64,000 nt of DNA from Candidatus Poribacteria bacterium. GTDB taxonomy: Bacteria > Poribacteria > WGA-4E > WGA-3G. The position numbers and the translations under genes were made by a program. The DNA is taken from the NCBI GenBank assembly GCA_012267415.1, contig JAAXGN010000005.1, positions 15,281-79,280 on the forward strand, written 5' to 3'. This document shows, piece after piece, positions 1 through 8,244 of the stretch. Positions within the stretch are counted from its first letter, which is position 1; every line of letters begins with the position of its first letter. The notes under the pieces were generated by a model, which saw nothing but the letters and a program-made list of their open reading frames with translations, was not told where the DNA came from and made no database searches.

Positions 1-7
1 CACGATT

Positions 8-63
8 GTAGCGTAAACTTTTAGTTTGCGTACACGACTGCACAAACTAAAAGTTTATGCTAC
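8..63. repeat. REPIN-like pair of GTAG hairpins
   Basis: Two inverted hairpins face each other. The left one reads GTAGCG then TAAACTTTTAGTTTG; the right one is its near reverse complement and ends in GCTAC. The same stem family recurs at 5761-5783 and 6778-6833. It lies just upstream of the TPR gene. Confidence 0.75.
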
Positions 64-136
64 AGCACGGTCAAGTCTGGTGCTTGGTTGTTGACAATTT
101 CTTGCAAATCAAAATGTTATCAATTATAATATAAAT

Positions 137-760
137 ATGTTCAATAGAATATCTCTTCACTTATGCTCCATACTGTTGTTTATATGCCTTGTTGGATGGA
201 TCGGAAGTTGGAAACAATCTATCAGAACGGGAAACGATGCGTATTGGAAACAAGAATATGATGCAGCAGTAAATGCTTATCAAACTGCTGTATCCGAAAA
301 ACCTGAAAACCCAATTACATATCATAATCTCGGTACTGCATACTATAAAATAGGCAACTTTAGAAAAGCATCCACTGCCTTCCAAACATCTCTATTAAAG
401 GGAGACATTCAGAATCCAGCAGATGTCCATTACAATTTGGGTAATGCACAATTTCAATTGAGAGATTATACTGCAGCGATAAAGTCTTACGAAAACACCT
501 TGCACCTAAACCCTCATGATTCCGATGCCAAACATAATCTGGCATTAGCACGACAACTGCTTAAACAACAAACCATGACACAACAACAGCAGAAAGAGAG
601 TGGAGAGAAAACGGAAGAAGCAGAAAATGATCCGACTAACCTTTCCAAAGCGGAAACAGACCAACTCCTTGAACTGCTGACCAAGAATGAAAACCAACAG
701 CGACAAAAGATACTCAAACAAAAACTCGATAGCGGATATAGACGTGATAAAGATTGGTAG
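137..760 (+). CDS. TPR protein of a Bat operon (BatC/BatE-like)
   Basis: This 207-residue protein has an N-terminal membrane or signal segment (residues 7-24) and three TPR units at about 31-60, 61-90 and 97-130; the last contains YNLGNAQFQLRDYTAAIKSY. A Gln/Glu-rich linker leads to a C-terminal LSKAETDQLLELL helix. TPR proteins with this layout accompany BatD and the vWA proteins BatA/B in aerotolerance (Bat) loci. The next gene is BatD-like and starts about 100 bases downstream, so the two are probably co-transcribed. BatA/B and MoxR would lie before base 1 and are not visible. The Bat assignment is an inference from the TPR plus BatD pair; the biochemical role of Bat proteins is not settled. 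Confidence 0.75.
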   Translation: MFNRISLHLCSILLFICLVGWIGSWKQSIRTGNDAYWKQEYDAAVNAYQTAVSEKPENPITYHNLGTAYYKIGNFRKASTAFQTSLLKGDIQNPADVHYNLGNAQFQLRDYTAAIKSYENTLHLNPHDSDAKHNLALARQLLKQQTMTQQQQKESGEKTEEAENDPTNLSKAETDQLLELLTKNENQQRQKILKQKLDSGYRRDKDW

Positions 761-813
761 TTTTTATATCCCTCTAGTGTTCTGTCCAATCAAAAAATTA
801 GGTGCCCTCGTTT

Positions 814-874
814 GTAGTAGGGCAATTCATTGCCCGTTTTTGAAGGAAGAACGGGCAATGAATTGCCCTACTAC
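814..874. repeat. REPIN-like GTAG hairpin pair
   Basis: GTAGTAGGGCAATTCATTGCCC is followed about 20 bases later by its exact inverse, CGGGCAATGAATTGCCC then TACTAC. Single copies occur at 3312-3334 and 44826-44848. It sits between the TPR and BatD-like genes, and the only ATG of the BatD-like frame near its signal peptide (858) is inside the repeat. Confidence 0.85.
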
Positions 875-2543
875 AAACGAATTCACATGTAATTCAAAGG
901 TAGACAGACTACTAGTGCCTTCTCTTGCATATATTATCACGTTCGGTTTGCTGTTGATAACTTTCACAACAGACGTCCAAAGCAATGATGTCAAAGTTGA
1001 AGCATCTGTCACTCCACGACATATCCAACTGAATGAAAGAGCAACGTTAGAACTCAAAATATCAGGTAATACGTTGATGAAACATATTGGGGCACCGTCA
1101 TTCAACTTCTTACCGAACTTTCTCGCCGTTCCGCTGCATTCCAAAACGACACCGCGTTTAGTTGATAATAGACTCACAGTAGCTATGGCATGGGTCTATG
1201 AACTTATACCGCAGAAAACAGGTGAAGTTGCTCTGTCCGACGTGCGTTTCTCATACCAAGATGTCCCCTATAATGCTAATCCGGGTAAAATTACGGTAGG
1301 TTCTGTTGATAGTTACATAGATATCGCAACAGACGGTATCCACACAGTAGAAGCCACAGTCAGCAACAGCAAACCTTACCTGAATCAGGCAATTGAATAT
1401 CAATTCCGCTATCTATATACAACAGTTTTACCTACACGCGAATCGCCTTCTTATGTACTTCCTACATTTTCAGATTTCTTAGTAGAAGAACCATCCGATA
1501 ATATCACAACAACGACACGGATAAATGGAAGAACATATCATGTAGATGAATACGTGAGACATCTGTATCCACAAAAGACTGGCAAAATCCTTATTCCACC
1601 GGCACAGTTAAAACTACCCATCAAGGGAAATCCTAAGACACTAAAAACAAAGTCGGTCGCACTCAACGTTCAACCCTTACCAGAAATAGGAAAACCCGCT
1701 AATTTTGATGGTGCTGTCGGTGAATATAATATAAGTACATCGGTTGATAGACGAAGACTTGAAGTTCGTAAGGCACTGACACTTTGGGTCACAATTACAG
1801 GAACTGGAAATATCAACACCGTAACGGCACCGAAGATTACACCGATGAGCGGTTTTAGAACAGACCCACCAATTCTGGCACAGCGAGACAGTGCCAATAC
1901 ACGAATCTATCAATACGCGATAATTCCACTCAAATCAGGCATATTACAGCTACCCGGAATTGAATTCTCTTACTTCAATCCAACCAAAGAAACATATCAG
2001 ACATCAAAAACAGGTCTAATTTCGTTAACCGTAACACCGAACCCGAATGGGACGGTTGATATTGAATCTGATTCCTCACATTGGGCACTATGGTTACTTC
2101 TTAGCATTATTCCTATATTAGTTTTAGCAGTAGGTGGGTACCTAATCTATCGTTCTAAGACTCAGTATAAGACAAGATCAGGAAACAACAAAAGTCCGTC
2201 CGATCCACCGATGGATCCATCTGTCCAAGCAATGTCATCCCTGCAATCCCTGGGTACTAATGAAACAGCAATAGATGGAAGTGCCTTTGTAGAATCACTA
2301 ACAGGAATAATTCACCAGTATCTATGTAATCGACAGGAAACGACTTTACAGCAATTGACACCGCAAGAAATTCAAGATATGTGCCAACAGATAGGAATCT
2401 CAGAAACTGATCAGAAGGAATTATTAGATATCATTACAAAATGCAATTATCACAAATTTGCACCTGTACCGCTTACAGGAGACGAACGAGCATCATTAAT
2501 CTCACGAGTAGAAACAGTCATTAACAACGTTGAAAGCATCTGA
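858..2543 (+). CDS. BatD-like protein (oxygen tolerance family)
   Basis: Exported membrane protein of about 561 residues from the ATG at 858. A hydrophobic stretch (LLVPSLAYIITFGLLLITF) acts as signal or anchor. It is followed by tandem beta-rich domains containing VTPRHIQLNERATLELKISG-type strands, as in BatD, and a second membrane helix at about residues 408-432 (WALWLLLSIIPILVLAVGG) with a short cytoplasmic tail. BatD proteins work with vWA proteins in Bat loci, and the preceding TPR gene fits that context. The frame is open upstream to 687, overlapping the TPR gene. The ATG at 858 lies within a REP-like palindrome; a GTG at 915 just before the signal segment is another possible start. The start is therefore uncertain and the repeat may have altered the N-terminus. 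Confidence 0.72.
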   Translation: MNCPTTNEFTCNSKVDRLLVPSLAYIITFGLLLITFTTDVQSNDVKVEASVTPRHIQLNERATLELKISGNTLMKHIGAPSFNFLPNFLAVPLHSKTTPRLVDNRLTVAMAWVYELIPQKTGEVALSDVRFSYQDVPYNANPGKITVGSVDSYIDIATDGIHTVEATVSNSKPYLNQAIEYQFRYLYTTVLPTRESPSYVLPTFSDFLVEEPSDNITTTTRINGRTYHVDEYVRHLYPQKTGKILIPPAQLKLPIKGNPKTLKTKSVALNVQPLPEIGKPANFDGAVGEYNISTSVDRRRLEVRKALTLWVTITGTGNINTVTAPKITPMSGFRTDPPILAQRDSANTRIYQYAIIPLKSGILQLPGIEFSYFNPTKETYQTSKTGLISLTVTPNPNGTVDIESDSSHWALWLLLSIIPILVLAVGGYLIYRSKTQYKTRSGNNKSPSDPPMDPSVQAMSSLQSLGTNETAIDGSAFVESLTGIIHQYLCNRQETTLQQLTPQEIQDMCQQIGISETDQKELLDIITKCNYHKFAPVPLTGDERASLISRVETVINNVESI

Positions 2544-2587
2544 TTTATAGTAAAGTTTATAATTAAAACCGATTTTTCCCAGGGCCG

Positions 2588-2768
2588 GTAGGTGCGATAT
2601 CCGTATCGCACCGAACCCTACGCGGAAAACTTCAATGAAACCGGTTTATCTTAATCTGTTTCGTTCGAGGTTCTCTCTTAGGATCCGGTGCGATAAGGAT
2701 ATCGCACCTACCGGCCTAGGAACATCCCTCAATTGACACCTATGGTGCGATAAGGATATCGCACCTAC
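2588..2768. repeat. Three REP-like hairpins of the GTGCGATA type
   Basis: Three hairpins lie between the BatD-like and CopD-like genes: 2588-2612 (GTAG then GTGCGATA/TATCGCAC), 2687-2711 and 2744-2768 (both inverted, ending CTAC). Two more flank the CopD-like gene on the other side, at 3345-3369 and 3412-3436. Confidence 0.85.
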
Positions 2769-2794
2769 AAAACAAACTGGACAGGACACCCTAT

Positions 2795-3307
2795 ATGGAT
2801 ATATTTTGGTTATTTATTCGATGGATACATGTTATCGCCGCTGTGGTATGGATAGGTGGTAACCTGATTTTAGCAATGGTAATAGTGCCACATTTCAGAC
2901 AGAACTTACCACCCGTTCAACGTATACAGATATTGACACTGATAGGTAAACGGTTTGAACCGATCGTATGGTTATGCGTTCTTATCCTGCTGTTCACTGG
3001 AATAGTCAATATTTTCAATTCTGTAGACCTATCCGCTACTAACGATTCTCTAATTGTAGGGACCTTTTGGCGAACGTTAGGGATTAAGCTGTTGCTGTTC
3101 ATCACCTTAGTTATTCTCACTGGACTTCACAGTATTTTCTACGGTCCGAAATTGTCCAAAGCAATTGAAGATTTAGACCCAGAAACAGAGGAACTACCAG
3201 CAAACGTTAATTCAATTCGCAAACAGATGGCTATTGTTTCAAGTGCAATGGGTGTAGTTTCATTGCTAATAATATTGACTGCAGTCGCACTCAGAATAGG
3301 GATTTAA
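2795..3307 (+). CDS. CopD-like four-helix membrane protein
   Basis: This 170-residue protein is almost entirely membrane-embedded, with four predicted helices: RWIHVIAAVVWIGGNLIL, a helix at about 66-83, one at about 100-120, and a C-terminal one ending VALRIGI. The opening W-I-H-V-I-A-A-V-V-W-I-G-G pattern, with an early His in helix 1, is typical of the CopD / copper-resistance D-like membrane family. No partner such as CopC is nearby, and copper transport cannot be concluded from this sequence alone. It is flanked on both sides by REP-like hairpins and appears to be a single-gene unit. The start codon follows the sequence ACACCCTATATGG, with no strong ribosome-binding site. Confidence 0.6.
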   Translation: MDIFWLFIRWIHVIAAVVWIGGNLILAMVIVPHFRQNLPPVQRIQILTLIGKRFEPIVWLCVLILLFTGIVNIFNSVDLSATNDSLIVGTFWRTLGIKLLLFITLVILTGLHSIFYGPKLSKAIEDLDPETEELPANVNSIRKQMAIVSSAMGVVSLLIILTAVALRIGI

Positions 3308-3311
3308 TTAA

Positions 3312-3436
3312 CGGGCAATGAATTGCCCTACTACAAACGAGCCGGTAGGTGCGATTTCCTAATCGCACCGGATTACGAGAAAACCTTCAATGAAAGGGTT
3401 GGGAAAAACTCGGTGCGATACGGATATCGCACCTAC
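3312..3436. repeat. Cluster of three REP-like hairpins
   Basis: Three hairpins lie between convergent genes: 3312-3334 (GGGCAATGAATTGCCC, ends CTACTAC), 3345-3369 (GTAG, GTGCGATT/AATCGCAC) and 3412-3436 (GTGCGATA/TATCGCAC, ends CTAC). The T/A change in the second stem is matched on both arms, so pairing is kept. Confidence 0.85.
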
Positions 3437-3494
3437 CGGCCTGGGAGATCGGTTTTACCCTATTAATTTCTTAATCTTCATCATTGCCCGTCTG

Positions 3495-4628
3495 TTATCT
3501 ATTAATACGAAATGGACTGATGTCAAAATCTGTCTCTCCTCTTGATACTAACTCGCTCATAATCCGACCAACAAGAGAACAGAACTTAAAGCCGTGACCA
3601 GAAAAACCAGCGGCTATCAGTAGATTAGGACATTGTGGGTGGGTGTCAATAATGAAGTCTTCATCTGGGGTTTCAGTGTAAAGACAGACTTCTGCAGAGA
3701 CGGTTTTACCGAGTGAAGGGATACGTTCAGCGACATAACCATCAATCCGCTGGATATAATCAGCATCAGGTGTGCGATTGCAGGTATCCGGTAATACGTT
3801 AGCACCCAAACCGTGACGTGCAACCTTGACACCGTTTTCTCCAAAACACGGAATACCGTAAAGAAACTCTCCCTCCTTTATCGTCTCTGTGAAAACAGGA
3901 AATTGGTTTGGTTGGAACAGTGCGGTATTGGTAGGTCTGTAATAACAGACCTGCTGCTTGGTAACTGAGAGGGGTAAGTTGAGTTCTTTAAGCAGATAAG
4001 AGGTCCACGCACCCGCAGTCAATACGATTTTTCTACCTTGAAATTGCTTGCCTGCAGTGTGAACAGTAGGAACACCTGCCTGCCAATCAATTTTGGTGAC
4101 ACATGTATTTTCTAAAACCGTCGCGTCGTGCTGCTCAGCCAATTGCAGATGTGTTAAGACACATTCGGAAGCACACAGAAAACCGGTGTCTTTCTGCCAG
4201 AGTATATCCATATCGTCAGACACGCTAAATTGCGGGAAACGTTCTGACAATTGTGTCTGTTCCCACCACTCACATTCTACATCAGCAGCATCTAAACTCT
4301 GCTTAATGGACTGCACATAAGGGTTGCCTCTTCCATCTAAATTGGCACCTAAATTGACACTTCCAGTAGTGAACAACAACTGTTTATTAGATGCGGATTC
4401 AAGCTCCCGCCATTCACTATAAGCAGTTTTCATCAATTCTGCATAGAAGGATTTATTATAGAAGAAACGGATGATGCGTGTCTCACCGTGTGAACTGCCC
4501 AATTTATGTCCACGTTGGAACTGTTCTAACACCAGAACATCAGCACCGATTTTAGCGAGATGATAGGCAGCTGCACTCCCCATCCCACCCGCACCAATAA
4601 CGATTGCATCGTAAATGTGACTCGGCAT
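3495..4628 (-). CDS. FAD-dependent amine oxidase (monomeric sarcosine oxidase / N-methyltryptophan oxidase family)
   Basis: The 377-residue protein matches the length of the monomeric sarcosine oxidase (MSOX/MTOX) family. Residues 9-22 form the dinucleotide-binding loop (VIGAGGMGSAAAYH), followed by LGSSHGETRIIR, a family hallmark. Near the C-terminus EVCLYTETPDEDFIID places a Cys at residue 315, the position that carries the covalent 8alpha-S-cysteinyl FAD in MSOX; FSGHGFKF follows. The family oxidatively demethylates N-methyl amino acids, giving formaldehyde and hydrogen peroxide. Which substrate is used here cannot be read from the sequence. It is followed on the same strand by a PhyH dioxygenase and a creatininase-family gene, a possible link to methylated amine and creatine-type catabolism, although spacers with repeats separate the three. 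Confidence 0.85.
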   Translation of the reverse strand: MPSHIYDAIVIGAGGMGSAAAYHLAKIGADVLVLEQFQRGHKLGSSHGETRIIRFFYNKSFYAELMKTAYSEWRELESASNKQLLFTTGSVNLGANLDGRGNPYVQSIKQSLDAADVECEWWEQTQLSERFPQFSVSDDMDILWQKDTGFLCASECVLTHLQLAEQHDATVLENTCVTKIDWQAGVPTVHTAGKQFQGRKIVLTAGAWTSYLLKELNLPLSVTKQQVCYYRPTNTALFQPNQFPVFTETIKEGEFLYGIPCFGENGVKVARHGLGANVLPDTCNRTPDADYIQRIDGYVAERIPSLGKTVSAEVCLYTETPDEDFIIDTHPQCPNLLIAAGFSGHGFKFCSLVGRIMSELVSRGETDFDISPFRINR

Positions 4629-4651
4629 TCTTACGTTTCCAATATTGTCTC

Positions 4652-4875
4652 CAGTCCCGTAGGGACGATATGTTTATAGATAAACGTTGACATTTACCAG
4701 AGTAAGCCCCAGAGGGGCAACAGGTATATCAGGTTAGAGAATTAGATACACACGTTCTATACACCTTTCGCACCGCTGGTGCTTGGTTTTTATTGTTCAC
4801 ACGTTCTTATCCTAGTAATCTTGAAATCCTGAAAATCCTGGTTCAGACGAGTAACCAAAATTTTACACACCCGAT
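4652..4875. repeat. Dispersed intergenic repeat, copy 1
   Basis: The spacer begins with AGTCCCGTAGGGACGATATG and continues through GTAAGCCCCAGAGGGGCAAC and a GCACCGCTGGTGC palindrome to GTAACCAAAATTTTACACA. About 140 bases of it (4688-4830) recur in inverted orientation at about 55505-55640. Its right part recurs at 63078-63137. No ORF is seen. It may be a small non-autonomous mobile repeat. Confidence 0.65.
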
Positions 4876-4898
4876 GCATTAAATTGAAATACGCGTTG

Positions 4899-5657
4899 TC
4901 AATACAACGGGAATGGATTTGACACAGTGGTAAAATTCTGGAAACGATCCTCACCCCGAAACAGTATCGGTTTCCACGGACGTTTAAGCGAATTATCCTC
5001 AGCTTGCTTCACTGATGGCGGGATATAACGAATGGTTAATCCGCATCTGCGTCTTGTAGAATGATTGGGTAGACTGCCATGAATAATCTTCCCGTGATGT
5101 ATAGACATCTCACCCGCTTTCAGTACAAGGTCAACAGCGTTTTCCGCATCTGATTCGGAAACCGGTACTTCCTGATTGATACTCAACAAGTTCCCTTCCT
5201 GTTCCGATGTACCGTGCTCTTGCACCCCGTGATGATGACTTCCCGGAATCACACGCATACATCCGTTACCTGTATCGCTATCATCTATTGCATACCAAGC
5301 AGTTACTGCGTCAGGCGGTTCAAGTCCCCAATAGGTTACATCTTGATGCCATGCAACGAATTTTTCCTTGGGACCGTACTTACAAAAGAAGTGTGTGGCT
5401 AAGAGCATCACATCAGGTCCTATCAGTGCTTCAATCACATCAACGATTTTTGGATGCGTCGCAAGATCCCAAATGAACCTATAGTCAAAATGCCAATCAA
5501 TGAGACCGATTTCACACTTCTCAGGACCGACTTCAGCCTCTAAAGCATCATATTCCTTACGAAAATGTGTCGTCTCAGTATTATCCGCCACCCGTATACC
5601 AGTCAGGAATCCATCTTTCTGATATGCTTCAGCGAGTTGCTCGTTAGTCTTTTCCAT
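4899..5657 (-). CDS. Phytanoyl-CoA dioxygenase (PhyH) family protein
   Basis: This 252-residue protein fits the PhyH family of Fe(II)/2-oxoglutarate-dependent oxygenases. The iron-binding facial triad is visible: H104-x-D106 in AWHQDVTYW and the distal His at about 193 in KIIHGSLPN. The downstream RRRCGLTIRY segment is expected to supply the 2-oxoglutarate-binding Arg. The core is complete from the N-terminal helix (MEKTNEQLAEAYQKDGFL) to the last strand. Family members hydroxylate very diverse small molecules, so the substrate is unknown. It is on the same strand as the flavoenzyme and creatininase genes, but about 270 bases of repeat DNA lie downstream. Confidence 0.88.
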   Translation of the reverse strand: MEKTNEQLAEAYQKDGFLTGIRVADNTETTHFRKEYDALEAEVGPEKCEIGLIDWHFDYRFIWDLATHPKIVDVIEALIGPDVMLLATHFFCKYGPKEKFVAWHQDVTYWGLEPPDAVTAWYAIDDSDTGNGCMRVIPGSHHHGVQEHGTSEQEGNLLSINQEVPVSESDAENAVDLVLKAGEMSIHHGKIIHGSLPNHSTRRRCGLTIRYIPPSVKQAEDNSLKRPWKPILFRGEDRFQNFTTVSNPFPLY

Positions 5658-5685
5658 GTGATGTCCTTATCAAAAATATCCATCC

Positions 5686-5783
5686 GTAGGGGCTGGGTTT
5701 CCCAGCCCGCGTATTACCGAATTAATAACTTAATCTTCATTCAGTTTGTGGTACATCTTTGCAAACTGGAAAGTTTGCGCTAC
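5686..5783. repeat. Two REP-like hairpins with different cores
   Basis: 5686-5708 is GTAG followed by GGGCTGGGTTTCCCAGCCC. 5761-5783 is GCAAACTGGAAAGTTTGC ending GCTAC. They lie between the creatininase-family and PhyH genes and share only the GTAG/CTAC end. Confidence 0.75.
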
Positions 5784-5799
5784 ATTTACCAAACTCACG

Positions 5800-6687
5800 T
5801 TATGTGATTTCAGGGATTTTCCATTGTGCGAACCATTGTGAATCTTCAGGCGGTGGTTCATCATTGTTTTGCATCGTCTCAAAGGTTTTCAAGGCAGGCG
5901 TTACCTGTTCGCTCCAAATCTTTTCTACTGCTTCAAAGGTGACAGGTTGGCGTTCAGTGATATTCAGTTGGGTATATACATCAAGCATTTCCTGCATCTT
6001 GTTCCCCAGCCATGTGACTTCATCATCTACCATCCGTTCACCGATACGTCTGTCAGATTGATATGCATTGCTACCCATAGCGAAATGTGGACCGGGTTCA
6101 TCGTCCGCTGGCATCCGTGACATATCAACACATTCCGGTTCTAATGCCCACAATAGAGAAGTTTCTACGCGACCCGCATGGTCTGCCCCATCACCTTGTC
6201 CGCTGAACCCCGGTGTATTCGCCTCAAAATCAGGCAATCCGTATAGACGCATAGCGAAATGGGGTTGAATGATCTCCAGTAGTGTTTTCAGGTCTTGCCA
6301 ATTTGGTCCGTAATGTCCTGTGAGGAAGATAGCAGCGTGAAATCCGAGCGCATCCGCAGCGCGGACGTGATAACACACGTTCTTGAAATGTTGCCATGCT
6401 GGCATAGCGGTCATCCAATTTCGCACTTCTCCCACATGCTGTTGTGCCCAATTCGCATACATCCCGTGTTCATGGATGTGCCAATAATCAGGTGGTGCTA
6501 CAATACCACCGTGTGTTTGTGCTGCGCGGCATGCAATTCCGTGTGCTTTAAGTGAATCAAGTCCGACTGTGTTCTGAGGTCCGTGGGGTTCACAGAGTCC
6601 ATAAGTAAAATACACACCTGGACACTTTTCAAAAGCAGCTTCTAATTCATCGGGGAACATGCGTTCCCATCGCACTTCATTTCGCAT
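5800..6687 (-). CDS. Creatininase family protein
   Basis: About 295 residues from the ATG at 6687, which follows AGGA with good spacing. The open frame extends upstream to 6786, but that part runs into a REP-like palindrome and is unlikely to be translated. Metal-binding residues expected for the creatininase (urease-related amidohydrolase-like) fold are present: E33, H35 and D44 in GLCEPHGPQNTVGLD, a GHYGPN loop (residues 124-129, usually GHGGN), and DHAGRVETS with E175. The family hydrolyses cyclic amide-type bonds, for example creatinine to creatine, or acts on formamide intermediates in cofactor pathways. The actual substrate is not determined here. Confidence 0.82.
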   Translation of the reverse strand: MRNEVRWERMFPDELEAAFEKCPGVYFTYGLCEPHGPQNTVGLDSLKAHGIACRAAQTHGGIVAPPDYWHIHEHGMYANWAQQHVGEVRNWMTAMPAWQHFKNVCYHVRAADALGFHAAIFLTGHYGPNWQDLKTLLEIIQPHFAMRLYGLPDFEANTPGFSGQGDGADHAGRVETSLLWALEPECVDMSRMPADDEPGPHFAMGSNAYQSDRRIGERMVDDEVTWLGNKMQEMLDVYTQLNITERQPVTFEAVEKIWSEQVTPALKTFETMQNNDEPPPEDSQWFAQWKIPEIT

Positions 6688-6777
6688 AATTTCCTGTTGC
6701 GTTACCTTATAGGGAAATACAAAAATATATGCACACTTTTGGCACGTGGGATTTAAACCGACAGACTGGACTGTGCT

Positions 6778-6833
6778 GTAGCACAAACTTTTAGTTTGTG
6801 CATTAGTGTACGCAAACTAAAAGTTTGCGCTAC
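6778..6833. repeat. REPIN-like pair of GTAG hairpins
   Basis: GTAGCACAAACTTTTAGTTTG is followed by its inverse ending GCGCTAC. One arm has GCAC/GTGC and the other GCGC as the stem base, so each arm keeps its own pairing. Same family as 8-63. Confidence 0.85.
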
Positions 6834-6873
6834 AAGTGTGTGCAAGTAATTATAGATTTCGCTATAAACTGTT

Positions 6874-6916
6874 AAAAGGTTTTTGACTGTAGAATTTCTA
6901 CAGTCAAAAACCTTTT
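6874..6916 (-). terminator. Long near-perfect hairpin, probable terminator of the LamG gene
   Basis: AAAAGGTTTTTGACTGTAGA pairs with TCTACAGTCAAAAACCTTTT around a very short loop. On the minus strand it lies about 170 bases after the LamG gene stop and ends in a short T run. It could equally be another dispersed palindrome. Confidence 0.5.
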
Positions 6917-6974
6917 TAGACTTACACATGCGGCATATTATGGTGAAATATGTAATTATGTTTACACATCTTCT

Positions 6975-7038
6975 GTAGGAGGGAACTCCGATTCCCGACT
7001 GAACGTTTTGATAGTCGGGAAGCGGAGTTCCCTCCTAC
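6975..7038. repeat. Long GTAG palindrome
   Basis: GTAGGAGGGAACTCCGATTC on the left pairs with the right arm ending GGAGTTCCCTCCTAC; inner arms CCCGACT/AGTCGGG also pair. Both ends carry the GTAG/CTAC head, as in the other REP-like elements. Confidence 0.75.
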
Positions 7039-7089
7039 AGAAAAGAATGTAAAGTTAATTCTATGTTCTACCATATTCTGAAAAGACCG

Positions 7090-7881
7090 CTATTTCAGTT
7101 TCAAGTTTCCCCAGGTAGTGGTGAGTTTATCTTTTGGTTCCACAGGAAGCAGTTGACCGTCTTTAATCTCTGTGACTTCATCTACACTGATCGCTCTGTC
7201 GAAGACATAAAGATCATCAAGATAGAAAGTAGCAGCTCTATATCTTGGACTTTTTCCGATATAGAGTGAATCCGCACCTTGAGCAATATTAGCTGGAATA
7301 CCGGCGTATTCAGCCTTTAACTCTCCATCAACATAAAAGAATAGTGTTGTACCATCCAAAACGCCAGCGATGTGATACCATTTGTCAGTTTCAAATTGCG
7401 TGTTGTTACCACCGGGGCCAACGTAACCTGCGCCTGCGTTACCTGGGTTAAACCGGTAATGGATACCTAATTCAGCAGGACGGATCCAGATTCCTGGAGA
7501 GCGATCCTCTCCCGGAGCGGGTTTAGCAATTATTTGGCTCCAAGCACCGTTTGAACCTTGTATGAAGTTGATCCAAAAGACGTAGCTGTTGTCCTGATAT
7601 GCTGCTAACTCTGGGAAAGATGAAACATGGACACTGGCATTCTGATCAACGATTTCTAATGAGCCTGGACCGTGAACCTTTTCTGCAGTAGTTATTTCTG
7701 CACCAGCCGTAAGGGTGCCGTCGTTCCCACCACCGGTACCGTCTTTAACTTGATCGCCGTTTTCTACCCTATCAAAACCTAAATAAAGGATTAAACCATC
7801 ACTGCTGACAGCAGCGAGTGATACCAATTGCCCTCCAAAAACCATAAGGATTGTAATACATATACAAATAGTGAACTTCAC
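7090..7881 (-). CDS. Secreted LamG / concanavalin-A-like domain protein
   Basis: About 263 residues. The start is a GTG at 7881, preceded by a strong GGAGGT site (7889-7894). From this start the N-terminus is a clean signal peptide (KFTICICITILMVFGGQLVSLAA). The rest is one LamG (laminin-G-like jelly roll) domain: LILYLGFD and DGTGGGNDGTL near the start, then WYHIAGVLDGTTLFFYVDGE and FYLDDLYVFDRAISVDEV near the end. Such domains bind carbohydrate or protein ligands, or act as passive wall or surface modules; no catalytic domain is attached. A related LamG module is inside the giant TPR protein at 44939-55126. Confidence 0.82.
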   Translation of the reverse strand: MKFTICICITILMVFGGQLVSLAAVSSDGLILYLGFDRVENGDQVKDGTGGGNDGTLTAGAEITTAEKVHGPGSLEIVDQNASVHVSSFPELAAYQDNSYVFWINFIQGSNGAWSQIIAKPAPGEDRSPGIWIRPAELGIHYRFNPGNAGAGYVGPGGNNTQFETDKWYHIAGVLDGTTLFFYVDGELKAEYAGIPANIAQGADSLYIGKSPRYRAATFYLDDLYVFDRAISVDEVTEIKDGQLLPVEPKDKLTTTWGNLKLK

Positions 7882-8030
7882 CGTGTTACCTCCATTTATT
7901 GACCAATAGATTCTATTCTTCAGTTCAACCGATAATATAAAAATCAACGTGATTCATTTCATTTCACAAACAAACTAATTCTACAAAAAGCACGTTTAAT
8001 TGTCAAGAAAAAACATGCGTTCCAGATGCT

Positions 8031-8204
8031 TCAATCCTTCCATTCCTTGAAAACAACACCGCACCTCGGACACTGTGTTGCCCAACCGGTCTGCCGTTGA
8101 GCACAATTTGGACATGACCACCTAACACCTTTCTGATAAGCATAAACCCAAATTCCTATTCCACATAATATCACGAGAAAAGGGAATGCAATTGATTCAA
8201 ACAA
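8031..8204 (-). CDS. Small membrane-anchored zinc-ribbon protein
   Basis: A 57-residue ORF starting at a TTG (8202-8204) with an ideal GGAGG six bases upstream (8211-8215). Residues about 6-22 are hydrophobic (AFPFLVILCGIGIWVYA), then two CxxC knuckles follow: WSCPNC at 31-34 and TQCPRC at 45-48, a four-Cys zinc ribbon. It lies 40 bases after the J-domain gene on the same strand and is probably co-transcribed with it. Function is unknown. The combination of a strong ribosome-binding site, non-ATG start, membrane helix and complete zinc ribbon makes it a credible gene that a simple ATG-based search would miss. Confidence 0.7.
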   Translation of the reverse strand: MFESIAFPFLVILCGIGIWVYAYQKGVRWSCPNCAQRQTGWATQCPRCGVVFKEWKD

Positions 8205-8244
8205 CTGTTGCCTCCTGTTTCACCATTATATTGATGATCTCATT

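Noticed and set aside
5800..6786. Creatininase-family start at 6786
   Set aside because: The first 33 codons fall partly in a REP-like hairpin and have no ribosome-binding site. The ATG at 6687 has AGGA at proper spacing and gives metal ligands at the usual family positions.
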